The notes: a model not told the origin generated them from the sequence alone. Shown: positions 1 to 9,744, counted from the first letter of the stretch. The stretch is DNA of 39,603 nucleotides from an uncultured Schlesneria sp. (GCA_903871875.1 CAIQIR010000146.1:1-39603), one strand, 5' to 3'. Numbers and translations: made by a program.

Positions 1-2
1 GC

Positions 3-1145
3 ACGCCGGCGACCGCCGATGTGGCCGACGTGATGCTGCACGACAGTGCGCATATCCAGGAAGAAGATGCGCGCTACCTGAACCACAAGCATCCACCGGG
101 CGCGCCGCGGATTCAACCTCTGTACGACGACGACCATGTCACCGCGGTGATGAAACGGTTTGAAGCGATTTCGTATGGCGAATGGCACGATCTGTCCAAA
201 GATTTCCGACTCCGGTTCCAAGACGCCGGTCATATTCTGGGATCGGCCATTAGCGAGATGGAAATTCGCGAGAAGGGCGATTGGAGACGAGTGGTTTTCA
301 CGGGCGACCTTGGTCGTCGTGACACTCCGCTGCTGCGAGATCCGCAACGGGTCGAAGGTTGCGATGTGCTGATCACCGAATCGACTTATGGAAACCGGAT
401 TCATCCTCGGGCCGATGACATCAAGGCTCAGCTGAAGTTCATTCTGAACCGGGCCGCCGCGCGGGGAGCGCGGGTCATCATTCCCGCCTTCAGTCTGGGG
501 CGGACGCAAACGTTCGTCTATTTTTTGAATCAACTTTATCAAGCGGGCGAACTGCCCTCGATCCCGGTGTTCGTCGACAGCCCGCTGTCCAAAGAGATTA
601 CGTCGGTCTACCGGAATCATCCGGAAGCGATGGATGTGGATGATCATCGTGGTCTGCAACATGGCCACGATCTGTTTAGTTTTCCTGGGCTGCGTTACAT
701 CGCCACGCAGTCGGAAAGCATGGAGTTGAACCACCGCAAGGGGGCATTCGTCGTGATCGCGGCCAGCGGGATGTGTGAAGCAGGGCGGGTCGTGCATCAT
801 CTGGTGCATGCGATTGGCGATCCGAACAACATCGTCGTGTTGATCGGATATCAGGCCGAAAACACACTCGGCCGCCGGATCCATGACCGCCTTCCCACGG
901 TGCGGATTCTGGATCGGCAACTCGATTTACGGGCGGAAGTCGAATTGCTCGAAGGATTGTCGGCCCACGCCGACGCCGAAGATTTCAAATGGTGGTTTGA
1001 GGGACTGGCCGCGGTGCGCGGGGTCGGACGAGCGTTCGTCGTGCATGGCGAGCAGGCGTCGTCGCAGGCACTCGCCCAGTTGCTCGATCATGTCTGCGAC
1101 GAACCGCCCACGCTGCCGCAGTATCGCCAGTCGTTTGAGGTGTAA
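3..1145 (+). CDS. MBL-fold/beta-CASP RNA-processing nuclease (5' partial)
   Basis: C-terminal part of a metallo-beta-lactamase/beta-CASP hydrolase of the CPSF/YSH1-like group, predicted to act as a Zn-dependent RNA endo/exonuclease in the cytoplasm. The reading frame is open to the window edge, and the N-terminal HxHxDH zinc motif of the family is not present, so the true start lies upstream. Counting from the GTG at 21, visible motifs are DAGHILGSA (motif 3 His71), FTGDLGRR (motif 4 Asp96), ESTYGNR (beta-CASP motif A Glu120), GRVVHHL (motif B, His260) and LSAHAD (motif C, His316). The C-terminal VVHGE stretch fits the RMMBL segment. The family is usually about 450-470 aa, so roughly 80 residues are missing. 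The family assignment is firm; the physiological RNA target is unknown. Confidence 0.93.
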   Translation, partial: TPATADVADVMLHDSAHIQEEDARYLNHKHPPGAPRIQPLYDDDHVTAVMKRFEAISYGEWHDLSKDFRLRFQDAGHILGSAISEMEIREKGDWRRVVFTGDLGRRDTPLLRDPQRVEGCDVLITESTYGNRIHPRADDIKAQLKFILNRAAARGARVIIPAFSLGRTQTFVYFLNQLYQAGELPSIPVFVDSPLSKEITSVYRNHPEAMDVDDHRGLQHGHDLFSFPGLRYIATQSESMELNHRKGAFVVIAASGMCEAGRVVHHLVHAIGDPNNIVVLIGYQAENTLGRRIHDRLPTVRILDRQLDLRAEVELLEGLSAHADAEDFKWWFEGLAAVRGVGRAFVVHGEQASSQALAQLLDHVCDEPPTLPQYRQSFEV

Positions 1146-1365
1146 GAGACGTGATGTGGGGCCGTCATTGCTGGCTCAAGTTTCGAAAGACTCGCTCGTC
1201 AAACCCGGTCACTGGTCAGATCTTCACTTTGAAGTGGGCAGAGATCGATCGGGGCATCGGTTGGCGGTGATCGCGATCTCACATGACTACGGGCAGCATT
1301 TTGCTTGTGGATTTCTGCCGCGGCAGGCCTTAAATTCAATGTTGTCGTAATCTCGATGTCGTTTT

Positions 1366-3021
1366 ATGACCAGTGTCGTGAGTAATCTTATGGCCAGTGA
1401 CCAGACGTTCCCCGTCAAGAATCCACCTCAGGACGGAGCCACAAGTGCGGTTGCCGTTGGCTCCAGCCCGCTTCCGACCGAAACGCATCCGGCCGGTCAG
1501 GGAACAAATGCGACAGGTCCCGGATCTTCCGCGACACCGGCGGCCGGTCACCCTGCGACCGGCAAGTCCAACGGAATGCTGCGTGCCGGGATCGTGGTCG
1601 TCGTGCTGGCGATCATCGCGTATTTCGCCGTTCCCACGATTCGACTCGCATTGAATACCGTGTCGACCGACGATGCCTACGTAAACAGTCACGTCACATT
1701 TGTGGCGCCGCGTGTTTCGGGCCAGGTCACCAAAGTTCTGGTGGATGACAACAATCGAGTTCGCAAGGGAGACCTCGTTGTCCAACTGGATCGCGAGCCT
1801 TACGAAGTCATGCTGAATATCAGACAAGCGGCGGTCGATTCGGCCAGTGCCGATTTACTGGCGGCCCGCGATCAGGTGCGGGCCATCGCCGCTCAAGCAC
1901 GCAGCAATCGTTTTAAGCTGCAGCGGGCCATTGAAGATGTGAACAACAAAATCGCTCTGCTACGAGCGAACGTGGCCACCTGGGAAAGCAAGAAAGCGAC
2001 ATTGGCGCGAGCTCAGGCGGATCTCGATCGCAACAAACCTCTGGTCGGCAAAGGAGTCATCTCGCGTCAGGATTTCGATCGATTCGAGGAAAGCTTTCGC
2101 GTCGCGGAGGCGGATGTGAAACAGTCTCTGGAACAGATTTATCAAGTGCGCGTGGCCTTGGGACTGCTGCCGACTCCCGCGGAAGGAAGCGATCTCACGC
2201 AGGTTCCGCCTGATCTCGATCAAACGTTTTCGTCGGTTCGGCAAGCGGTCGGCGATTTGATGCAAAGCGTCGCGCCGTTGAGTGTCTTGCCCTCATCTTA
2301 CGACGCGACTCCCAAGCAGCTTGTGGAAGATTTTTACAAGCGAGACCCCGATGGCAACATTGATCGCATTTACTCGGAATTGATCAAAGGTGCGCCGCTG
2401 ATCAAGCAGGCGGAAGCCAAGCTGGCTCAAGCCAATCGAGATCTGGATCAGGCGAAATTGAATCTGCGTTACTGCGATGTCTTCGCCGAAATCGACGGAG
2501 TGGTCACTCGTCGAAATGTGAACCCCGGTAACAACGTCCAGGCCGGGCAGGGCCTGATGGCCATTCGTTCGCTGACCGAAGTCTGGATCGATGCCAACTT
2601 CAAGGAAACGCAATTGGCCAATTTGCGGATTGGTCAACGAGTCGAGTTGGAGGTGGACATGTACGGCCGTCATCGCAAGTTCGAAGGACGCATCACCGGT
2701 TTCACGATGGGGACAGGATCGACGCTGGCTTTGCTCCCCGCACAAAACGCCACGGGGAATTTCATCAAGGTCGTCCAGCGACTGCCCGTTCGCATTGAAC
2801 CGACCCATTACACGCCGGACAGCGATCCGCTGTTCGTGGGGTTGTCGGTTGTTCCGCGCGTCTTCATTCGTGAGCCTGCGACGGGGCCTGATGCTGGCAA
2901 GGTGTTGCAGCCAAATCTCTTCACCACGCCGCTCCCCGCAAGTACTCGCGACGTCGCCAACGGCGGAGGGGCGACGCATGGCACGCCCACGAAAGAGGCG
3001 GCCAAGGAGACCGCGCCGTGA
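1366..3021 (+). CDS. HlyD/EmrA-family membrane fusion protein
   Basis: Periplasmic adaptor subunit of a tripartite efflux pump, linking the inner-membrane MFS transporter encoded next to it to an outer-membrane channel. Residues 1-68 are a Pro/Thr/Gly-rich cytoplasmic tail, followed by one membrane segment at about 70-92. The biotinyl-lipoyl half-motif STDDAYVNSHV...APRVSGQV follows, then long alpha-helical hairpins and the second lipoyl half (DVFAEIDGVVTRRNVNPGN) with a beta-barrel. There is a roughly 90-residue insertion between the hairpin and the second lipoyl half. The stop overlaps the GTG of the transporter by 4 bp (GTGA), indicating translational coupling. The first ATG is used; an ATG eight codons later is equally possible because neither has a clear Shine-Dalgarno. 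No outer-membrane factor gene is visible nearby. Confidence 0.92.
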   Translation: MTSVVSNLMASDQTFPVKNPPQDGATSAVAVGSSPLPTETHPAGQGTNATGPGSSATPAAGHPATGKSNGMLRAGIVVVVLAIIAYFAVPTIRLALNTVSTDDAYVNSHVTFVAPRVSGQVTKVLVDDNNRVRKGDLVVQLDREPYEVMLNIRQAAVDSASADLLAARDQVRAIAAQARSNRFKLQRAIEDVNNKIALLRANVATWESKKATLARAQADLDRNKPLVGKGVISRQDFDRFEESFRVAEADVKQSLEQIYQVRVALGLLPTPAEGSDLTQVPPDLDQTFSSVRQAVGDLMQSVAPLSVLPSSYDATPKQLVEDFYKRDPDGNIDRIYSELIKGAPLIKQAEAKLAQANRDLDQAKLNLRYCDVFAEIDGVVTRRNVNPGNNVQAGQGLMAIRSLTEVWIDANFKETQLANLRIGQRVELEVDMYGRHRKFEGRITGFTMGTGSTLALLPAQNATGNFIKVVQRLPVRIEPTHYTPDSDPLFVGLSVVPRVFIREPATGPDAGKVLQPNLFTTPLPASTRDVANGGGATHGTPTKEAAKETAP

Positions 3022-4634
3022 GCGTTGCCACTTCCGCGGCCGTGTCCCCCGTGGCGGCCCGCCGGGCGGTGAATCCCTGGCTGGTGGCTCTGGCCGTCGT
3101 CGTACCGACGTTCATGGAAGTGCTGGATACCACGATTGCCAACGTCGCGCTGCGCTATATCGCCGGCGGCTTGTCGGCAGCGGTCGTGGATGCCGAGTGG
3201 GTCATTACCAGTTATCTGGCCGCGAACGCCATCGTACTACCAGTTTCTGGTTGGTTGTCGGCTCATCTGGGACGCCGTAACTATTTTCTGGGATCGATCG
3301 CGCTGTTTACGATTGCCTCGGGACTGTGCGGCATGGCGACCAGTCTGGAAGAGATCATTCTGTTTCGAGTCCTGCAGGGGCTGGCCGGCGGCGGGTTGCA
3401 GCCTTGTACGCAGGGGGTGTTGTTGGACAGTTTTCCGCCCGAAAAGCAGGGGTCGGCGATGACGCTGTTCGGCATCGCAGCCTTGATCGCGCCGATTTTG
3501 GGGCCACCTTTGGGCGGCTGGATCACGGACAATTACTCGTGGCGCTGGATCTTCTATATCAATATTCCCGTGGGCTCCTTTGCGCTGCTGGTCTGTTACT
3601 GGTTGCTGGAAGATCCTGACTATCTGAAACGCGAACGGGCGGAACTGAAAAAGCATCCGACCCAATTCGATCTGCTGGGGCTGACACTTTTGGCCGTCGC
3701 CATGATCTGCTGGGAAATCGCACTGAGCAAAGGGCAGGAATGGGATTGGTTTGGAGATCCCGAATGGCGCGTGCAAACGCTGGTGTTCCTGTTCGTGACG
3801 TCATTGGGCGGACTGATCTATCGTGAACTGAAGATCGCGAACCCGGTGATCAATCTTCGGCCGCTGGGCGAGCGAAACTTCGCCTCATCCAGCATCATCA
3901 TCTTTTGTGCCTATGGCGTGCTGTACGGATCGACGACGTCGCTGCCGGGCCTGTTGCAATCACTGTTCGGTTACGACGCCACCAGTTCGGGACTGGTCAT
4001 GTCGCCGTCGGGATTCTTCTCGATTGCGACGTTACCGGTGGTCGGATACCTGCTCAGTCGAGGTATGGACGCGCGGCGTCTGATTTTTGTGGGTCTGGCG
4101 GTGATGGCGGTCGGCAGCTATTGGATGTCGCTGATGAATCTGGAGATCAGTCCCTTTCAGGTGATCTGGCCTCGCGCGGTCACGATCGTGGGATTGTCGC
4201 TGATTTTCGCTCCGTTGAACGTTGCCGCCTACATGTACACACCGCAGGCGCTGCGCGGGGCGGCAGTGGGTCTGTTCGCGCTGATTCGCAACGAGGGCGG
4301 TAGCGTGGGAACGTCGTTGGCTCAGACACTTCAGGTGCGACGAGTCCAGTTCCATACATTGCGGCTGAACGAGAATCTGGATCCCTTGAACCCGGCCGTG
4401 AACGCGTTCAACGAACAGACGCAAAACTTTTATTTGCAACAGACCGGTGATGCGGCGGCGTCGCAGCAAATGACGCTGCAATCGTTGTCGAACTTGCGTG
4501 ATCAACAGGTCGCTTCGCTGGCCTATTTCGACGTGTTCCGCGTGCTGGCGATTCTCGCCGTGGTACTCGTGGTGCTCGTGGTGCTGATGAAACGTTCGGT
4601 GGCCGAGAAAGGAGCTCATCTGGCCGCCGAGTAA
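3018..4634 (+). CDS. DHA2-family MFS drug transporter (EmrB/QacA type)
   Basis: Proton-coupled multidrug exporter of the 14-TM DHA2 family in the inner membrane, partner of the upstream membrane fusion protein. Diagnostic motifs are LDTTIANVAL in TM1 (motif D1), GWLSAHLGRRN in the TM2-3 loop (motif A), RVLQGLAGGG (motif B) and the antiporter motif C region GIAALIAPILGPPLGGW. Fourteen hydrophobic segments can be counted over 538 aa, the normal length. The GTG start lies inside the stop codon of the preceding gene. The substrate cannot be told from the sequence. Antibiotics, bile-like compounds, organic acids and siderophores are all exported by members of this family. Confidence 0.93.
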   Translation: MSVATSAAVSPVAARRAVNPWLVALAVVVPTFMEVLDTTIANVALRYIAGGLSAAVVDAEWVITSYLAANAIVLPVSGWLSAHLGRRNYFLGSIALFTIASGLCGMATSLEEIILFRVLQGLAGGGLQPCTQGVLLDSFPPEKQGSAMTLFGIAALIAPILGPPLGGWITDNYSWRWIFYINIPVGSFALLVCYWLLEDPDYLKRERAELKKHPTQFDLLGLTLLAVAMICWEIALSKGQEWDWFGDPEWRVQTLVFLFVTSLGGLIYRELKIANPVINLRPLGERNFASSSIIIFCAYGVLYGSTTSLPGLLQSLFGYDATSSGLVMSPSGFFSIATLPVVGYLLSRGMDARRLIFVGLAVMAVGSYWMSLMNLEISPFQVIWPRAVTIVGLSLIFAPLNVAAYMYTPQALRGAAVGLFALIRNEGGSVGTSLAQTLQVRRVQFHTLRLNENLDPLNPAVNAFNEQTQNFYLQQTGDAAASQQMTLQSLSNLRDQQVASLAYFDVFRVLAILAVVLVVLVVLMKRSVAEKGAHLAAE

Positions 4635-4664
4635 GCGGCATTATGGCGTCAGCAGCGGTCAATT

Positions 4665-5777
4665 TCAGCGGGCGGCACATTCGAGCGGCGGTGCCGTCGC
4701 CTGGCTGAGTGCGGTGTCCTCGCCGGATTCACCGTCAACCTCCTTGACGGCCCGACGAATTTCGCCGCGTGACGAGAGGTAATAAACGATACCGACGGCA
4801 CCCAGGACGAGCATCGTCAGCCGGTACCCCAAAGCGGTCAAAACGCCGTTACCGAGGGCCGTTGCCAGTTGCTCTTTGGTGCTGTCGGGAACGGTCGACT
4901 GTTGATGCTGCTGGTAGAACCAGGCGACGGCTCCTTCCAACGCACCCACTCCGCCCGGGGTGGGCACGGCTGCACTGAGGGCTTCCGGCAGTGGCAATCC
5001 CACCACGTGATCAATGAATCCGGGAATCACCTGACCCTGATGCAAGGACAGCGCACAGAAGTAAAACGACGCCAGAAATCCAAAATGGCCGACCAGGCCC
5101 AGTCCGGCCGCTCCGAGGACCACTTGCGGCTTGCCCTGATAGAGCTGGATCGAGTCCATCAATTCCTTTACGATCCGACCGACAAACTTCCAGGTGGTCA
5201 GCCAGTGCATCAATCGCGAGTGAGTGAAGGCGGGCACGAACATCAGTCCGATTCCGATCAGTCCGACGGCTGCTCCGCCCCACAACGTCCAGACGGCCCA
5301 CTGCAGCTCGGGACCCGGTTTCGTCCCGGCCGGGCTGAGTGAAGCGAACGCACCCAAAACAAACAGGGCCCACATCCCCAACACGCGATCAAGAAACACG
5401 GTGGCCAGAACCGAGGCCATCCGGTTGGTGTGATCTTTCGCCAGCAGTGCCGCTTTGACCAGATCGCCGCCGACCGCGCCAGGGCCCATCAGATTGCAGG
5501 CCTCGCCCAGCATCCCCAGGCGAAAAGTTTCGCGGAAGGAAAGTGGCAAGCCGATCCCTCGCACCAGCATTCGCCAGCGGGTGAAAGTGGCCATCAAGGA
5601 AACCAGACGAATGGCGAGCGCAACGGCAAACATGCTCCACAGAATCTGACGCTCTTTCAGCTTGGCCAGATTGTCGCCGCTCATGTGATACAGACCCGCC
5701 AGGATTCCCACGGCGAGCAGCCACTTGAGGACCATGATCAGCCGCTGACGAGAAGGATTGGGAAGAGCAGTTGTCAC
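4665..5777 (-). CDS. Flippase-like / LPG-synthase transmembrane domain protein
   Basis: Integral membrane protein of the lysylphosphatidylglycerol-synthase TM / UPF0104 family (YbhN, AglD-like, TIGR00374), 370 aa, with about eight hydrophobic segments. Typical features are the internal GEACNLMGPGAVGGDLVKAALL stretch (residues about 110-132) and the PTPGGVGALEGAV motif (about 270-283). Members lacking the C-terminal aminoacyltransferase domain, as here, are thought to move or present lipid-linked substrates rather than synthesise lysyl-PG. The start is a GTG without a strong Shine-Dalgarno; an internal ATG at residue 15 is an alternative. It is convergent with the MFS gene, 30 bp apart, and lies downstream of rdgB on the same strand. 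Substrate unknown. Confidence 0.85.
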   Translation of the reverse strand: MTTALPNPSRQRLIMVLKWLLAVGILAGLYHMSGDNLAKLKERQILWSMFAVALAIRLVSLMATFTRWRMLVRGIGLPLSFRETFRLGMLGEACNLMGPGAVGGDLVKAALLAKDHTNRMASVLATVFLDRVLGMWALFVLGAFASLSPAGTKPGPELQWAVWTLWGGAAVGLIGIGLMFVPAFTHSRLMHWLTTWKFVGRIVKELMDSIQLYQGKPQVVLGAAGLGLVGHFGFLASFYFCALSLHQGQVIPGFIDHVVGLPLPEALSAAVPTPGGVGALEGAVAWFYQQHQQSTVPDSTKEQLATALGNGVLTALGYRLTMLVLGAVGIVYYLSSRGEIRRAVKEVDGESGEDTALSQATAPPLECAAR

Positions 5778-5941
5778 GTGGCGGGCTCGCTCATAACGGA
5801 ACGGGAAAATCCGCAGTCGACCGATCTGTCGACGTCGCGGGGATGACGATACGACGGACCAGAACCGTCGACGTTGAACAGGGTTTTAACGTCCGGGGAA
5901 ATTCAGAGGAATATCGATTTATGAATCTCGGTATGAGGGAA

Positions 5942-6556
5942 TTACGATTTTTCGAACAGACGAATAATTTGCGGGATCAATCGTTCGAACGCTTTGGCAC
6001 GATGGCTGATATGGCGTTTGACGGCCGGACTGAGCTGGCCGAACGTGTGATGGTATTCGGGGACCAGGAACAGTGGATCATAACCGAAGCCCTGTTCGCC
6101 ACGAAATTCTGAAAGAATCAATCCGCCACAACGCCCTTCCGATGACAGACGCACCTGACCGGTGGGATCGGACAGCACGGCATAACAAACATAGTGGGCT
6201 GTCCGCTTTTCCGGGGGGATTGCGGCCAGATCCTGTAACAGTTTTTCGTTGTTCGCCCCGTCGGCACCCTGCGCCCCGGCATACCGAGCCGAATAGATCC
6301 CGGGGGCACCGCCCAGTGCGTCGACGCACAGTCCGCTGTCTTCGGCAATCACCCATTGATTCAGTTTTTTGGCGACTTCGGTCGCTTTTTTGGCAGCATT
6401 GGCGGCGAACGAATCACCGTCTTCTTCCACCTCCGGCACATCGGGGAATTGACTGACCCCGATCAGCTCGACGCCGTAGGGCGCGAACAGTTCCGCGATC
6501 TCGCCAATCTTTTTCTGATTGCGGCTGCTCAACACGATTTGCGGAAAGTGAGTCAT
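5942..6556 (-). CDS. rdgB: XTP/dITP diphosphatase (RdgB/HAM1)
   Basis: House-cleaning nucleotide pyrophosphatase that hydrolyses XTP, ITP and dITP to monophosphates, keeping deaminated purines out of DNA and RNA. The Ham1 signature is complete: SSRNQKK near the N-terminus (SxNxxK phosphate contact), AEDSGLCVDALGGAPGIYSA (catalytic acidic loop), FGYDPLF and AVKRHISHRAKA near the C-terminus. Length is 204 aa from the chosen ATG, normal for the family. The frame also contains an ATG four codons upstream, but MTHFPQIVLSS aligns naturally with family starts. It is divergent from the sigma factor gene. Highly confident. Confidence 0.96.
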   Translation of the reverse strand: MTHFPQIVLSSRNQKKIGEIAELFAPYGVELIGVSQFPDVPEVEEDGDSFAANAAKKATEVAKKLNQWVIAEDSGLCVDALGGAPGIYSARYAGAQGADGANNEKLLQDLAAIPPEKRTAHYVCYAVLSDPTGQVRLSSEGRCGGLILSEFRGEQGFGYDPLFLVPEYHHTFGQLSPAVKRHISHRAKAFERLIPQIIRLFEKS

Positions 6557-6770
6557 TAATGGGGCCATGCTGAATCAATGGATTGAACGGGAAGCCCGAT
6601 TCTGACCGAATTCCGCGCTCCGGGAAAGAGACGCGGTCTGCCTGCATTCGGATCACCGGCACCTGTCTTGTGAGGAACGGGCGTCGGGCCGAACTGCTCG
6701 TGCATTGCATTCAATCGGGCGGTGTCTTTAGTTTAGTGACAGATGGCTCGCGGGGATCGAGGTGCGCACG

Positions 6771-8435
6771 ATGGACGATCAAGCTCTGTTGGTTCGGTTT
6801 GCAACGACACGGGATTCCGGTGCGTTCGAAGAATTGGCCCAACGCTATGCAGGGCTGGTCAAGTCGGCCAGTCTTCGCGTGTTGGGAAACTCCCACGATG
6901 CCGAAGAGGTCGCTCAGGAATGCTTTCTCGAGCTGGCGCGACATGCTGCCGAGATTCATTCTTCGGTCGCGGGCTGGTTGCACCGTGCGGCAACGTCGCG
7001 TTCCTTGAATCGACTGCGCAGCCGCCGGCGTCGGACAGTGCGGGAACGGGAAGTGGGGATGGGAGTCGGGGATGTCGCCCCGATCGACGATGTGGCGACG
7101 CAAGAACTTCTGCGAGTCATTGAGACTGCGGTCGTCGAGTTGCCGGACGACCTGCGTCTGCCGATGATGCGTCATTATTTTGACGGACAATCGCAACGCG
7201 AAGTGGCCGTGGAATTGGGTGTCAATCAGTCAACGATCAGTCGCCGCATGCGAGATGCCTTGCGGCAACTGCGAGAAAAACTGATCCAGGCGGGCTATGT
7301 GACGACGGCCCCGATCTTCGCGATTCTCGCACCGGATCGGCCGGTCCTGGCGGGCACCGGATCGTCTTCCATGAGAGCGGCCACGGCGAATGGCAAAGCG
7401 GCGGGAAGTGCGACACTAGTCAGTTCGGGAAAGGCTGCCGCCATGGCGGCTGTACCGTTGCTGAGTTTTCTGTTCTGGGGTGGTTGGATTTCGCTGATCG
7501 TTGCTGTCGGCCTGACGATGGTGGTGGCGAGATCTCGGCCGCTGTGGGTCAAAGATTTGTATTCGAGCCTGGGGCGGCCCGATCTCTATCACCGACCGAC
7601 CTACTGCCTGAAACGTTGGGATTGGCAATCGCCTCCCGCGGGGTGGCGAGTTGAAGTGCTGTTTTCCCTGGTCTGGGCCGTCTTTTACGGTGGCTTATCG
7701 TATGCGTTTGCCTTGGGGGCTGATCCGGTCCCTGTAGGCATCGTCGTTCTCGGAACGGTGGTGGCGATCGCGTTTGGGTTTCATGCCCTCCGACTGCTGT
7801 CTCGAGTCCATCTTCATGGCGGCCTGATGATCGGTGGCAGCCGTACCGCGAAAGCCGCCGCGACTTCGGTGCCTGATCGGTCCCTCGCTGTTGAGGTCGA
7901 GGACAGGCTCGTTGGCTTGTCGACCAATGATCCGACATTGTCCTGGATGGATGCCGTTCAACTGATTGGAATCGGTCTGGCCGGTGTGGGGCTCACTTTG
8001 CAAACGATGGTTTTTCCTCCCGCCAGACCGGTGTGGCCTGCGGTGATGTTGGCGGGCACCGTCGGCACGGGAATGCTATTGAGCGGCGTCTGGATGTGCC
8101 GGCGACTTGTCTCTTGTTCTCGGATCGATCGGAGGACCACCGATGAATCGCACAGTGGGGAAGCCCGATCACCGGGAACACGGGCCGTGCTCGCGATCGG
8201 CGTGGCGATTGTCGTGGCCCTGTCGGTTTGGATTACCTGGAATCCGTCTGCCGTGCGCGGCCTATCGCTGTCGCTCGCAGCGGTACAGACCTCGATGTTG
8301 GGCTGGATGGTTTATCGTCTGGCCGCTTATTGCCGTGCGATCGAACTGAGTTTCATTCGGCGGGTGGCGTTGGTCTTGCTGGTGAGTTGCTTCGTCTTGA
8401 ACTCCAGCGTGTGCCTGGCAAATTGGCTTCGGTAA
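6771..8435 (+). CDS. ECF RNA polymerase sigma factor with C-terminal membrane domain
   Basis: Sigma-70 family ECF transcription factor. Region 2 lies at residues about 5-80, with the DAEEVAQECFLELARH core recognition stretch. Region 4 lies at about 120-175 and ends in the helix-turn-helix QREVAVELGVNQSTISRRM. Instead of stopping near 190 aa, the protein continues to 554 aa with a long Gly/Ala/Ser linker and roughly seven or eight hydrophobic segments from about residue 215 onward. The protein may therefore be membrane-tethered, with the tail acting as a built-in anti-sigma or sensor. The ATG at 6771 is preferred over an in-frame GTG at 6762, because GAGG at 6759-6762 is correctly spaced for it. 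No separate anti-sigma gene is adjacent. The sigma assignment is firm; the tail function is inference. Confidence 0.9.
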   Translation: MDDQALLVRFATTRDSGAFEELAQRYAGLVKSASLRVLGNSHDAEEVAQECFLELARHAAEIHSSVAGWLHRAATSRSLNRLRSRRRRTVREREVGMGVGDVAPIDDVATQELLRVIETAVVELPDDLRLPMMRHYFDGQSQREVAVELGVNQSTISRRMRDALRQLREKLIQAGYVTTAPIFAILAPDRPVLAGTGSSSMRAATANGKAAGSATLVSSGKAAAMAAVPLLSFLFWGGWISLIVAVGLTMVVARSRPLWVKDLYSSLGRPDLYHRPTYCLKRWDWQSPPAGWRVEVLFSLVWAVFYGGLSYAFALGADPVPVGIVVLGTVVAIAFGFHALRLLSRVHLHGGLMIGGSRTAKAAATSVPDRSLAVEVEDRLVGLSTNDPTLSWMDAVQLIGIGLAGVGLTLQTMVFPPARPVWPAVMLAGTVGTGMLLSGVWMCRRLVSCSRIDRRTTDESHSGEARSPGTRAVLAIGVAIVVALSVWITWNPSAVRGLSLSLAAVQTSMLGWMVYRLAAYCRAIELSFIRRVALVLLVSCFVLNSSVCLANWLR

Positions 8436-8503
8436 ATCAGTGACTGCTCCCGATGGCTGATGTTGAGCGAACGCCCCCGGCCGCAAACTGGCATCAGTTT
8501 TCG

Positions 8504-8527
8504 ACCGCCGGTTGACTGCTCGGCGGT
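8504..8527. terminator. Inverted repeat between convergent genes
   Basis: ACCGCCG and CGGCGGT form a 7-bp stem around a 10-nt loop in the 94-bp gap between the converging sigma-factor and beta-propeller genes. There is no T-run on either side, so the role as terminator is only suggested by position. Confidence 0.3.
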
Positions 8528-8529
8528 GC

Positions 8530-9744
8530 CTAGCGAGGGCTTTGAATCCGATACAGCGTGGTATCGGTTCTGAGAAACAATGATTCATCGGCGGCGGCGA
8601 TCGTCGCGAGCGTGCGGCCGGGCAATTCGTTGACTGCCAGTTCGCGGTATTCGTCTTTGGTGGGGACGATGACGAATGTCTTGCCATTTTCATCGAGCAT
8701 ATAGATGCGATCATCGGCCAGCAGCAATGATGCCGAGAAATTGCCGCCCAGTCGTTTCTGCCAATGCGGTTCACCGGTCTTCGCATCCAGGCATGACGCG
8801 ATCCCATTGTCGGCCACCAGATACAGTTCGTCGCCGATCAGCAGGGGTGAGGGATTCAATGGGGCACCGCGTTCGAGCTTCCAGACCATGTGCGTTTCGG
8901 TGATGTCGCCCGTGCCGTTCGGCCGAACCGCGTACAGCCAGGGTTTATCATAGCCCGAGCACAGGAACACAATTCCGTGTCCATAAACGGGGCGTGGCAC
9001 GTTCGAGTACCCCGCGGGATAGCGGAATCGCCACAGTTCGTTGCCGGTGGCTGGTTCGTAGCCGATCGCCCATTCGCCGCCGGTGCTGACGACTTGGGTC
9101 TGGCCGTCGACTTTGATCAAGAGGGGCGTCGAGTAGGCCATTTTTCCATCGCGAGTCGTCTTCCAGACCTCTTCCCCCGTCCGTTTATTCAGGGCGGTCA
9201 CGTATTGGACGTCGGTGCCGTCGCAGGCGAGGATCAACAGATTTCCGAAGAGAATCGGGCTGCCGCCGGGGCCGTGTCGATGGTTGTAGCTGAGTTCTTT
9301 TTTCCAGACGATATTCGCCTGACGATCGAGACAGACGGTTCCCAGCTTGCCGAAATGGGCGTAGACGTAATTGCCATCGATCAGGACGGACGGCGAGGCG
9401 TAGCTGTTTTTTCCGTGGATCGGCCCCGGATCGTCGTGATGGAAGACTTCGACGTCATGAAGGACTTTGCCGGTCTCTTCTTCCAGACAGATCACCCGCA
9501 AGGATTTGCCTTCGTCAATTGCGGTGGTGATCCAAACCTGTGATCCCCCGATAGTCGGTGTTGACCAGCCCAGTCCCTCGATTGCGGTTTTCCAGCGGAT
9601 ATTTTCCGACTCGTTCCAGGTCAGCGGCAGATGCTTTTCAGTGGAATGCCCTTCGCCATCTGGACCACGAAATTGAGGCGAGTCTCCGGCCAGCAAATCA
9701 CCACACAGAACCAGGCCCATTGTCAGACAGAACAGATAACGCAC
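8530..9744 (-). CDS. Secreted PQQ-like beta-propeller protein
   Basis: Outer-membrane/periplasmic beta-propeller of the PQQ/BamB-like repeat group common in planctomycetes. After a signal peptide (about residues 1-20) comes the typical start of this group, SPQFRGPDGEGHS. Several WD-like blades follow, with recurring Trp-containing strands such as NIVWKKEL, GEEVWKTTRDG, GNELWRFRYP and GEPHWQKRLGG. No residues for PQQ-dependent dehydrogenase activity can be pointed out, so a structural or binding role is more likely than catalysis. The GTG at 9744 is chosen because GAGGGAGAG lies just upstream on the minus strand and the signal peptide then begins normally; an ATG 10 codons further up would precede it with a charged leader. 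Length 404 aa. Substrate unknown. Confidence 0.88.
   Translation of the reverse strand: MRYLFCLTMGLVLCGDLLAGDSPQFRGPDGEGHSTEKHLPLTWNESENIRWKTAIEGLGWSTPTIGGSQVWITTAIDEGKSLRVICLEEETGKVLHDVEVFHHDDPGPIHGKNSYASPSVLIDGNYVYAHFGKLGTVCLDRQANIVWKKELSYNHRHGPGGSPILFGNLLILACDGTDVQYVTALNKRTGEEVWKTTRDGKMAYSTPLLIKVDGQTQVVSTGGEWAIGYEPATGNELWRFRYPAGYSNVPRPVYGHGIVFLCSGYDKPWLYAVRPNGTGDITETHMVWKLERGAPLNPSPLLIGDELYLVADNGIASCLDAKTGEPHWQKRLGGNFSASLLLADDRIYMLDENGKTFVIVPTKDEYRELAVNELPGRTLATIAAADESLFLRTDTTLYRIQSPR

Noticed and set aside
5852-5870. CGACGG/CCGTCG inverted repeat between rdgB and the flippase-like gene as terminator
   Set aside because: Only 6 bp with no T-run; too weak.
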